From assembly GCA_013396915.1 (NCBI GenBank), contig VWZL01002573.1, positions 1,800,323 through 1,864,322 of the forward strand: 64,000 nucleotides of DNA. Direction: 5' to 3'. Position 1 is the first letter of the stretch. Each line of letters opens with the position of its first letter. The position numbers were made by a program, and so were the translations under genes. This DNA comes from Stercorarius parasiticus. Taxonomy: Eukaryota; Chordata; Aves; Charadriiformes; Stercorariidae. Shown here one piece after another: positions 48,301 to 58,679 of this stretch. The notes under the pieces were generated by a model, which did not search any database, was not told the DNA's origin, and worked only from the letters and a program-made list of their open reading frames with translations.

Positions 48301-50175
48301 AAAAGTTTTCTCAATCATTTTCCTTCTCCCCTACTGGAGCAGAGGGTTTTAGGGTTAAGAGAAAGGTTGTCAGTCCTTGGCCTCTGTACCAGTGTTGCTC
48401 ACAGGAAAACACAGAGGGGAAGGGTTTGTTTTGGCACTGGGGATGAGGACACATACCAGCTAGGAGCGAAGTCGAGAGTCTCAGCTCAATCCGCATAGAC
48501 CAGCGAGGAGGCAGCAGGCGTTTTGGCCATTAGAGACCAGAACAAGATTTAAATGTGTGATATAGGAGATCAAAAGGAATCTATGCTTCATTTTTCTAAA
48601 CCACAATCACCTGAATTTTACTTACCAAACTTGATTATTTAATTACTAGTATGCCTTTATCACGAAAAAAATAGACATAGGCTTCATGGCTGAAACAGCT
48701 GAAAAAATGCATATGTATTTTTTAAAAGATCAGCTGAAGTGGCACTTTACCTGAAATCCAATATTCTGAGGTTCATAGTGGGCTTTCCATTTCATGTCTC
48801 GTCCAGAGAGAAATGATTGAGCTTGAACCAAAGAAGAAACGAGAAGATTTGGATTTTGAGGATGTAGCTCTCATCTTTCGACTACACTGAAAATATCCTA
48901 CTAAATCCTTAGAAAGCCAACATTTAAAAAAAATGAAATAAAAACTCAACCTTCCCTTTAGACTGGTGTCACGGTATCACAATGCCAACATCTGGCTCCT
49001 GAGCATGTACGATGGCTGCTTTGAAAGGGTAATTGACTTTGTGGCGAGGTGCTCTGTTCATTGTTCAGATATTGCACATGACAATTCCTCACCACTTGCT
49101 CGGCAGCCCGCAGCACGCTTCCGCCTCGCGCCGCGCCGGGATGGCGCAGGGAGTGATTTTGTACAGGTTTAGACAGAGGACTTGCTGTGCAAATCAATCA
49201 TTCGGCAAGACTATATAAAAAATTGCGCAAAACTGAATTAATTGCTGAAGTTAAGTTTTTTCCTTACAGATTTAAAATGGAAATTTTTTAATGGAAAACA
49301 TTGTTTTTAATGATAGAGTTCAGGTTTTTGCTAATTCTGTATGCCTCAAAATGCTGCGTAGGGTATTTTTTTTACTGCATTTCTTTACAAATAAATAAAT
49401 AAATGAGGTTTACATCTGAATAAAAAGTAGATGTCTTCAGATAAGCCTTCCTCCACATCCATCATCAGGATCCCATACTTTTTCTCCCTGGCTACGCAGA
49501 GAGTTCAGACTTTGAACTGCTCAGGTGGGTAGGATTTCCTGACTCAGTATGCATCCTTTCGTTCATTAAAACGCCCACGTAAGCCTCACTACTTCTCGTC
49601 TGAAGGAAGGTGCCCATCAGGATCTATACTTTTTACCACCTAGACCTGACTGCAGGATTCGGCTCCCTGCGATGCATAGTGCAGCTTTACCTTTTCCTTA
49701 TTTTTCAGCCTGAGATGCCTAAACTTTGCAGAAAGATTGAGTTATTGGCATGAATTGCTCCCATCTATCGAAGTAGCACAGCCTTCTCAAGCTAAAATAG
49801 AACTAGAGTGGACTGAAGAGGCTGAATGAGGCATTCATCTACCCTTGGCTCTGAAGTAGAGACACCCAAATAATAGCAGTGAAATCCGGAGGAATATGAA
49901 CTATCTTGCGGAGGATGAGAAAGAAAGTGTCTGGAAAACCAGCCTGCAGATTGAACTCCCTTCCTGCTTCAGAGCCATCCTCGGGTGCTTCAGCTCAACA
50001 GCTATAGACAGCGCTGAAGCACTCAGAGCAGTAGGGCAGGAAGCCGGGCACAGGCAATAGCGCAGGAAAAAATGTTTTCATGATTATATATGTAATAATC
50101 CCGGCTCGATTTGCATATTTTGATTTTGCTATTCAGTAAAGTTGGGTCCCTGTGGCACTTTGTAAGGTCAGTTGG
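45374..50175. other. AT-rich unique non-coding stretch
   Basis: No recognised gene. Simple sequence: a purine run at about 46172-46205, an AAT repeat near 48169-48182 and four AAAT units at 49388-49405. A small CpG cluster lies at 49098-49147 (GCCTCGCGCCGCGCCGGGAT). A splice-bounded segment is listed at 48626-48698. The 161-codon frame at 45327-45812 begins inside the palindromic element and shows no domain; I treat it as chance. Confidence 0.6.
48626..48698 (-). other. candidate non-coding exon (splice-bounded segment)
   Basis: On the minus strand a strong acceptor (TATGCATTTTTTCAG) precedes 73 bp ending TTTG|GTAAGT. All frames contain stops, so any exon here would be non-coding. There is no partner exon close by with equally good signals. 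Confidence 0.13.
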
Positions 50176-50220
50176 NNNNNNNNNNNNNNNNNNNNNNNNN
50201 NNNNNNNNNNNNNNNNNNNN
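50176..50220. other. assembly gap (45 N)
   Basis: Forty-five undetermined bases. The left flank ends GTCAGTTGG and the right flank begins TGGGGAGAGC. The right side carries a G7 and a long purine tract within 65 bp, which may be why the region failed to assemble. Open frames that appear to cross the gap are artefacts. Confidence 0.99.
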
Positions 50221-50282
50221 TGGGGAGAGCTGGCCCTTGGCCAAGAAACCTGTCCAAAAGTGGAAATAAACCATTCCTGTTT

Positions 50283-50339
50283 GGGGGGGAAAAAAAAGAA
50301 AAAAAAGGAAAGGGAAAAAAAAAAAAGGGAAGGAAAAAA
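50283..50339 (+). repeat. purine (A/G) tract beside the gap
   Basis: Fifty-seven consecutive purines (G7, then A-rich with GGAAAGGG and GGGAAGG steps) start 62 bp right of the assembly gap. Confidence 0.9.
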
Positions 50340-51007
50340 CCCCAGCTTTGGATGGGAAGACTGTTTCCACAGCCAAGAAGAATTATATAAGTTGGCTAAT
50401 ATAACACGGCCAGTTGATTCTTTGCCTTTCATATTCCTTTCATATTCCTTGCCTGCCTCCCACCTCCTCAGGACCATCTGAAGACAGGGAAGGAGCAGAC
50501 AGATGTTCCTGGCCCATGCTGGTGGGTGATCAGGGTCACATCCAAGCTTCTTGTCTCTCTGAAGAGGCACCCAGCTGGGAATCATGACTCACAGCTGGGT
50601 CACGAGGGTCTCGCCATCAACCTGGGAAGATGATGAATTCTCAAAACATTTGCAACTGCAAAAGAAAGGAAAAAAGGAAAAAAAAAAGAGAGAACGAATT
50701 TACATGAAGGAAAGGAAAATTTGTTCATCCTCTCTGCCACTTCTGTTGCTTTCGTTGTCCTTGGAGAGACAGGCTGTTAAGGAGGTGGTTACCTTGTCCC
50801 CTGAGCTCCTACAGCTCCCAGCAGTGGGACAGCTTCCAGCCATTCCTTGACCATGACTACTCAAGTTTACCTTCAATGGTAAAGGAAAAAAGAAGAGACA
50901 GAAGAAAATCCACTCAGCTGGTGCTCAGCAGAGCCTAGACCTTTTACTCAACAATTCCTACACGTACCAGCAACCCGTCCTGCAAACATGACCCCAAAAG
51001 CTAATGC
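50340..51007. other. unique non-coding stretch
   Basis: Contains an 11-bp direct duplication (TTTCATATTCC near 50427-50448) and a second A/G-rich run near 50661-50695. No gene recognised. Confidence 0.55.
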
Positions 51008-51040
51008 GGGGGTGGCCAAGAAGGACCCTATGGCATCCTG
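51008..51040 (+). mobile_element. short CR1-like scrap
   Basis: GGTGGCCAAGAAGG, two to three odd bases, then ATGGCATCCTGG match the CR1 reverse transcriptase region that encodes the AKKANGIL-type stretch, with a 2-bp insertion. Similarity stops after about 33 bp on either side, which is unusually short for a real CR1 remnant. A chance match is possible. Confidence 0.35.
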
Positions 51041-54000
51041 GTGGTTACAGTACTGGAGCATACTGGACGATACAGTAGGTCCTATGATGGCATCAGCCCC
51101 CCTTGACCTGCTGGTCATCACTGTTACTGGCATATTTCCTTACTATTTATATATTTCCTTTATTATGATGTTCTTCCTTGGGACCTCTTTTTCCAACAAC
51201 ATGTTCTGCTATCAACAGCTTAGGTTCAGGAGTAGAAACATAGTTAAGACACCAAACCTTAAAGTTATCCATCATTGATAGAAGTGCAGAAAAGGAACTG
51301 TGGGTCATGATACATGAGGATTAAGCCTTTTTTAAAAGTATAAGAAAAAGACAAAAACAACTAAACAGGTTCTTTCGTGAAATAAATCTGTACGGATTGC
51401 TCACCACAACTCTCAAGAGTTTTTCTGCCTTACTTATTCTCAGAAGTTAACATACTCACGTAGCACTTTCCACCTGTTGTCCCTTCCATCCTTCCCATAG
51501 ACACATCTTCTCTGCCTTCATGCAACCAAAACTCATCTCAGTTACTTCTGTCCCACCTCAGTCAAGCACACAAACCCAAAACCCATCTGCAACCTCAAGT
51601 CCCCAGAGACGATGAGAAGAGTGTGACCTCCTTTGTTTGAAGGATCTGGATATTTTAGCTTCTTTGTTAATTTATTTTCATACATTTGAAGATAGGAGCT
51701 CTTCTTGGGATATCACTCAGTGCTGTAATTAATTACCTGGGTTGCTTTATGCAGATTTTTTCTTTTAATGGGTAGTAATAAGAAAGAATTGGAAGTAAGC
51801 TCAGAGATCTAACTCTGTGTCTTCTGGAAGTGTTCTAACTGTTGGATCAGTGTGTCCCTGGCACATTTGTAGAACAAATTCATATGTCGGCTTCCACAAA
51901 GCACTGGTAGTGTCTAAGCTTGCCAGCTCTTCCGTTCTACTGCAAATGAAACAAAATTCGAACTTTAAATCCAGCCTCTGCAGCCTGTTCCAAGACTGAA
52001 ATTTAAGCGTGCAGATCAGAGGCCACCTCTCCAATGTTGGTTCTGATTAATCAAAAGCTTAAATGGACCCCTTTTTCAGATGTGGATTAGATACTGTTGA
52101 AACCTTGCAAAAGAAAAAATAAAAATCTCGAAAAAAAATCTTTTCAATGTGCCAGAGACGTTTTGAGAAGTATTGATCTCTTGTGGTTTCCATAATTTAA
52201 AACACCTTCTGGATCAGGTAATCTCAACAGACTGGCACCCCCACCTGGGCCAAAATTTCATGCTTTATGTATATATATTGCAGAAAGTGAAACAGCGAAA
52301 ATGTTCACAACAGATTTGCTTAGCTGGCCCCACATTAATTGCTGCTGTGCCTACAGAAACTTCACCAGAAACAGTCTTAACACTAGTTTTCTCTTAATCA
52401 AGCTCCTAATTTGCATCTTGTACAAGGTTTCAGCTTGTGACTGATTTGAAAAGGCTGCCCTGTCCCTAGAGGGTTGATATATGATATTTTACAGGGTATG
52501 ATAAATAATATTTTTAAAACTCAAATAAACAAGGTCTCTGAGTGGTTTTTTCTGAAAAGTTTTACTACATTTATGACAATTTAAATATGCCTCTTGAGAG
52601 CCAAACCATGAAGAAAAAGAATACAACGGGACCAGACAAGAGAGCACTTGCATTCTGAACACAAAGACATTTTAAAAGAAGACAAAGCCTGACTTTTGCC
52701 CCATTTTTGGATGACCAAAAATACATAAATAAACTACTAACTAGGCTTATTACAGACTCATTCTCCTTTTTCGTGTACCTACAGCAAAAGCGAATCATAT
52801 TTTAATGCATGAAAAACAGGTGACAACATATTTGAATTCTGTATAAAATAATGAGCTGCATTTTCATTTGAGATGTGTCAAAATAAAATACCACTGGGAG
52901 AAAGTGTGTCTTACTGAATCCTTTATAATAGGCAACATAACCAGCAATGTGTGAAACCAGAGAAATTCAAAACCGCATACTAAGAATCACCTTTAAAAGG
53001 TGGTGAGAGTGGGCTATCTTTTAATTCTTTCCGGCTCTTCCTATTACCATAGGTCAGGGAGAGGAGAACCCTCAAAAAGATTTTGGGGTCCATTCGGGAA
53101 ACAGTTACTTGATGGCAGATATTGGTATTTTGGGTAACCTAGCGCCCGCCAGAGTGTACAAACCCAGAGTGGAACTGCCTGGGGTTTTGGCTGAGCGCAG
53201 GCAGGCAAATCCTGAAACTCAGTCTGATATGACCAGCTGTGTTTTGGGGTTTTTTTACTTATTACAAACTCTACTGATTTTACATGGGGGAAAAAAAAAG
53301 GGTTCCTTGTCCATAAGCCTGTAAACCGAGAATGAATGAAACACAACCGTGATTCACTTTTCTCTTCCCATGGCAGATGCATGACCACCGCATGCACCAC
53401 TGAAATGGAAAAAAAAATAAAATAGAAAAGCAAACGTGGGGTTTTTTTCACACTTAACAGAATGCAGTAGAGGTGGATGGAAAAACGAACCTCAGAAAGG
53501 AGCTGCATCTCTACTTCCCTGCAGGAGGGACATTGGTCATCACGCCCCATTCCTTGGGAGAGCATCAATAAGAACTTCCTTCTCCTCTTGATCCAAGCCT
53601 GTATTTACAGCAAAATCTTCTGCCAGTGTTTTGAGTTTTGCCGTGAGCATTCACACATCGGTACCAGACGCTATCGTTAACACACATCGCACCTATAGTG
53701 TAGGTAATAACTGTACCTGCAAAGCATCTGAATATTGACAATGCACCAGTCCCTTCAATAGCTCTCTGATGAACTCACAGTAAGTCAACATCCATCCAAG
53801 CACGAAACAGGTTCACTCCGTGGGAGGGAGTTTTATTTTATGCATTTTGTCCCTCCCATGCAAGCTGTAATTTAAAGGCTACCTGTATTCTAGCTCAGAG
53901 TCCTCACCTCCCGCTTTAACCAGCTGCTTATCTTTAAGCACAGCAATAATCAAAGCAAAGAGATCAGAGGACAAATGAGTTTCCTTCAGTGTGCAGCATC

Positions 54001-56064
54001 CCTTCTTTTCCCATCTCAGCTCATCTTTCATCCCTTTTCCAGGCAGCCAGGTGTGCCCATGCCTCACTGCAGGGTCTTGAGCAGACCCATCCCGACCGCC
54101 GCTGGGCTGCTGACCTCCTGCCTTGCAGCACTTCACGGACCGTGCTTCGTCAGCTCAGCACCATGGCGTAACTCATTAGCGACGTTCTTGCACCCTCCTG
54201 CACTTCTCGGTCTAACACGGTCTCTTCTCCAAACTCAGATGGGTGACAGATGCTTTTTCTCCCCCACCCCATTTTTTCAGCAGGATAAAAATAAGTGATT
54301 TAAATGAGTCTCTCTTTAGTACCCAACCAGCTAGCCCTGCCTAATATTTGTAGTCTAAATAATCACCATATGTGGCAGTGGAATACAAGTTTGTGGCCTT
54401 TTTTTTTTTTTTTAAATAGAAGTTAATCCAGCTTTGAGCTGGATTAATTCCCAATGAGGCTTGGGGACAGACAGCTGTTTCTCTTCGTTGGCCTGGGAAT
54501 ATTGCCCTCAAAAATCCACCTATACCGGTCGGCATCCCTGATGTACGCAAGTTGTGCTCATTTTCAGACCCTTGTTCACATTCTGGGGCAGCGCTGCACT
54601 AGTGTCTGCTTCTCAAAAAAAAAAAAAGATAGTATGACATTTGGAAATGTTTTATTGACTATTTTGCCATGGAATAAGAAAGACTTCGAAGCTCCCATCT
54701 TCATTTGGAGAGTTGGGAAGGAAGAATATTTGCAAAGGAGACATTTGACAGGAAAATCAGTATTAGCCTGTAGGGCAGGAGTGGAGCCAGATAAATCCTG
54801 TGCTGGCTCTTAAGGCCGAAACCTCACAGAAACAGTTTTAAGGAAACAAGCCCTGAAGTGCTTATTTACCCTGTGCCACATGACAAGCAGCAGTGAAAAA
54901 AACAGCAGGAATGAGTAAAAGACTAAACCAAATACTATTCCCTACAAATAACTTGTATTTTTCAACCTGCTCATCCTAAAAAAACCATGACTGCTCTACC
55001 TAAGTTACACACGCTTCCATATTATTCCTTGGCCTGAGCACCCAAAAAACTATATCCACAGCCAAGAAAATTACATAGAGACCCTGTTTTGGCTGACAGG
55101 CACAGGAGGTGCATGATATCCAATAAACATAATTCGGTAGAACAGTCAGGGAATACTATCTCTAAAGTAAGGCTGAAAATCAAACCTGAGATTTGAAGGT
55201 AAAAGCAGTTGCTTGGTAAGATCTAAATCCCTGTCTCTGCTGGTTTTTTTTCCTCAAGCAGATTATGTAAGCAAGTCAGCTCACACCTAAAATGTGTCTC
55301 AATTTGTGTTTGTTCTGCTTTTTTTTTATTGCCACATTTGAAAATTAATAATTCAATGTTCTAATATTAGCTGTCATCTTAGCTGTGATAAAATTAATAA
55401 TTCATCAAACTGATATCAAACAAATGGCACCTTTTTATGCTGGATGAGGAATATACTTTGCTACATTTGCGGAGCTAAATTTGGTGAGATTCTCCACTTT
55501 ATTTCAAATGAAATCATATTTTACCAATTAGTATACCATTTTATCATCTTCATTCACTTTAAAACTATCTCTAAGGAAGGCTTTTGCATAGCCCCATAGG
55601 TTTTATTTTTACCACCGTATTTTTTCCAGATGAGCCACAAGACAAGAACAGTGTTTTCTGAAAAGGCAAGAAACATTCAATCATTTTTACGCCCTTTCCT
55701 TCTGATCATGCGCTCCCAGCTTTTCCAGGGAAAGTATCCACCATACCTGCAGTGCTCTGGCTAAATTCCAGTTCGGGTAATTACATTCAGCCCGCTTAAA
55801 CTCTTCCTGGAGTTTCATTTGGAGAAGGTACTGCCCCGAGTCGTTGCGTGGGGTTGTGTGCACAGTTAATCAGGTGCTGTGCTCCTCTCGGCAGGAGCTG
55901 GCTGGGCTCCAGCCATAGGTGAAGGGATTTCCGAGCGTGGAGAGCAGCTTGTGCTAAATTTGCAAAGCGTTGGGAGATCCTTTGGGGTGAGAGGCGCTAT
56001 GTAAATGGGAGGTCACCGCCGTTATCTGGGGTGTAAATGCATCCGGTGCCGTGCTCAGAAGCTT
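51041..56064. other. unique non-coding stretch
   Basis: About 5 kb without recognised genes. The longest frame in the window (53044-53568, minus, 174 codons) lies here; it has no domain signature, is overlapped by a plus-strand frame and is flanked by A/T runs. T and A runs lie near 54401-54416 and 54617-54628. The segment 55335-55560 is AT-rich with a perfect 15-bp direct repeat (AAAATTAATAATTCA at 55341-55355 and 55390-55404, the first shifted by one A) and may be regulatory. Confidence 0.6.
55341..55404 (+). repeat. 15-bp direct repeat with homeodomain-type core
   Basis: AAAATTAATAATTCA occurs at 55341-55355 and again at 55390-55404. Between them TTAGCTGT is also repeated (near 55367 and 55378). 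TTAATAATT is a typical paired homeodomain target, so two identical sites 49 bp apart could be a small regulatory module; chance in AT-rich DNA is the alternative. Confidence 0.5.
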
Positions 56065-56307
56065 AGGGAGAAAAAAAAAAAAAGAAAAAAGAAGAAAAAA
56101 AAAAGAGAAGGGAAAAAAGAAGAAAAAAAAAGAGAAAAAAGATAAGAGAGAAGGAGAAAAAAGAACGGAAAAAAGAAGGAAAAAAGAAAGAGAAAAAAGA
56201 AAAAGTAAAAAGAAAAAAACAAAAAAGAAGGAAAAACAAAGGAAAAAAGAAAAAATAAAAGAGAAGAAAAAAAGGAAAAAAAGAAGAAAAAAATAAAAAG
56301 AGAAAGG
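56065..56307 (+). repeat. 243-bp near-pure purine (A/G) tract
   Basis: By direct count only seven pyrimidines interrupt 243 bases, and the first 78 are uninterrupted. It is made of A runs of 3-13 separated by G, GG or GAG. The opposite strand gives long Phe/Ser-only frames and this strand Lys/Arg/Glu-only frames; both are compositional artefacts. Such tracts can form triplex (H-DNA) and are prone to length change and sequencing error. Confidence 0.97.
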
Positions 56308-58616
56308 TGTCTTGAAAATATTTCACATATATCCTGACACACGTTTGAAATTCTTTTCGCTAGAGCATGTGTCTTCCCTAAAGGGTAAATTCATAGCTTA
56401 AAAGATGTTCAGGAAAATGTCCTCCAAAGACAAAGTGCTCTGGAAGGAAGGAGCGGGGACAGATTGCGGCTGGCCCCAGGCAGGTGAGTAGCACGGAGCC
56501 CACTCCTCTGCCACGCTGCCTGCCCCAGTGTGGGGCAGCTGTGGCCCTGTGGGTACGGGGACAAGGGAGACAAGGGAAGAACCAGTGGTCATACCACCAC
56601 CCTGCAACAGGCAGTGCCGGACATGGCCAACCTCCTCTGTCTCTTATACAGATGATCCCTTTCTCTGTCCTCTCTTGTGCTTCTGCTCTGATAGTAAACC
56701 TTCAAAACTGGCCTGAGCCCATGAAGCTGAGCTGTACTGTCCCAACGGGGCCAGACAATGCATTCAGCACTGGCCACCCTAGCCATGGGGCCACCAAGCA
56801 CCAGAAGACCATCCGGCATCTCTTCATAGCCAGAGCATGGGCAGAAGGGCAGTTTTGACATGACAGGTGGGGATCCAAACAAGCGATATGGTGACACATG
56901 GAAAAGGCAAGCAGCATTTTCCAGCTGCAGGAATGCCGGTGCCACTTGCTGCCAGGCTGCATCAGGAGCAACTGCAAACCTGCTACAGTGTTTGAGAACC
57001 AAGATGTGAGAATGTGCACCAGCGCCGCATCCCACTTGCTGCAATTCAAAAACTATTGAGAAGCTGATACCATATCTGACTGCAAGTCCACCTCTACATT
57101 ATTCCATCCTTTCTTCATATTTGCATTACAATATGACATTACATATATCACATTACATATTTGCTTCAGTCTCCATGCAACCTCCATAACTCATCTGCTT
57201 CCTCCCAACAGCGGAACCGAGCTCCCATGACCAACTTCTTCTCACTTCATTTTTCTTCCCTTTTTTCTTTCTCTGCTACTCAGCTATCACATGAAAACCT
57301 GACTGGGCGGTGGGGGATCATGATCGCTGTCACTTAAGCATCCTTAAAGGGACAGACTTTCTAATGGAAATTGAATCCAAAAGGTTGGAATCCGTGGGGA
57401 AATTTCAAATCGACAAATTTTCTGAATGGATCTCTCCTAACCTTGCTGCATATAATATATGCATTTATTGAACTTAATTTTTGGTTAGTATCAAAACGTA
57501 TTGATCTGCAAGATAAATATTGACTTGACCTCGCTTTCTCTCAGTCTATATTTACTTCTTGAGTCAATAAGTCCAGAAACCGATCTGACAGGAGTCAATA
57601 ACGGTTTAAAATTCTCAAAATAGCAGCTTTGCTCTAAGGTTGCAATTCTTTATTTTAAAGTTACTGTCTTAAATATATAAAATGCTCAGGAGAACTTAAC
57701 ACTTTACTGCACAAAGCCATTGGGGAAATAGGCAAATGCCAGGAGACCTTGATGCGATGTCAGGCCAACTGTGCCATTTCGGCACTGGCCAAGCTATATT
57801 GTAAATATTTTAATAGTGACCTACTGCAGTCCGTCTTTTGCCCTGTGCATCCTAAAAAATTTGAGCTCATCTCCGGAGGTTATGCCTGCATATCACTGAT
57901 TGGATTTGTTAGGGCTAAATTGTCTTCAGCCTTGGGAAAATGCAAAGCTTGCTACTGGGTAAAGGTTGTCATCATGAAAATGCCCTCCCCGCCTTAATTT
58001 CTCTGCTTAGTGAGGTGGTAATTAACCCAGCAAGATTTTTAGTGTCAAATGTGATCACGTTCTTTCCCTTACCTCCCATGTGGTGGACAAGTCTCCATTG
58101 GATAGCACAGCTTTCATCTTTATTTTTCTCATGGTGGCCTTACAGCAAAGGTCTTCATGATTCAGAAGCTCAGTTTCTGATTTTGGGGGTTCCTTATGGA
58201 GTACCTTCATTACGGGTTAGTTGGATAACTCCTGTCACTTGAGCGCGGTGCTGCTCTTATACCTGAGAATATGCTGCAATGTGATGTAAAGAAAACACTG
58301 TTACTGTAAAGTATTGCCCTGTCCCTTAGAGATTGGTCACCCTTCTGTGAAAGACAGGCGAAACAATGAAAATTAAAACAAAACCAGGCAAGAGAAAGAC
58401 ACTGAAGATCACCTCAATAAAGCTTTTGAGGATGAAAATGTCAGATATTCATTTTCTCTCACTGCTAAAAGGAACTAAAGGGTGTGTCAGGTATTTTTAA
58501 GTGTTGGTAACAGGGGGAGAAAAAGTGAACTGTCTATATTAGACACTTATTTTCCCAGATAAGAGTCCAAAATTTGGTATTAGCAATTTTCTTTTAGGTT
58601 TTTGTTCGTTTAGGGC
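56308..58616. other. unique non-coding stretch, GC-richer at 56.4-57.0 kb
   Basis: The 56.4-57.0 kb segment is GC-richer, with overlapping frames of 124 (plus) and 151 (minus) codons that resemble no family I know. A very strong donor (CAG|GTGAGT) sits at 56483/56484. After 57.05 kb the sequence returns to AT-rich unique DNA. Confidence 0.55.
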
Positions 58617-58679
58617 TTTTTTTGTTTTGATTTGGTTTTTTTTTTGTTTGTTTTTGTTTTTTGTTTGTTTTTTTTTTTT
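58617..58679. repeat. T-rich / TTTG simple repeat
   Basis: Sixty-three bases of T runs broken by single G (TTTGTTTG, TTTTTGTTTTTTG) with only one A-containing step near the start. Confidence 0.9.

Noticed and set aside
50023..50585. Frames running through the N gap
   Set aside because: Undetermined bases cannot support a frame, and the flanking part translates a purine tract.
50948..51133. Minus-strand frame with a membrane-protein-like stretch, considered as an aquaporin-type fragment
   Set aside because: Lacks the NPA motif and any further conserved residues, and overlaps a CR1-like scrap on the other strand.
53044..53568. Longest open frame in the window (minus, 174 codons)
   Set aside because: No domain, signal or family resemblance, flanked by A/T runs and overlapped by an open plus-strand frame. 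A frame of this length is not surprising in 64 kb.
56051..56342. Lys/Arg/Glu-only and Phe/Ser-only frames
   Set aside because: Direct translation of the purine tract and its complement; low-complexity artefact.
56589..57044. 151-codon minus-strand frame in GC-richer DNA
   Set aside because: Raised GC lowers stop frequency; the opposite strand is also open and no family matches.
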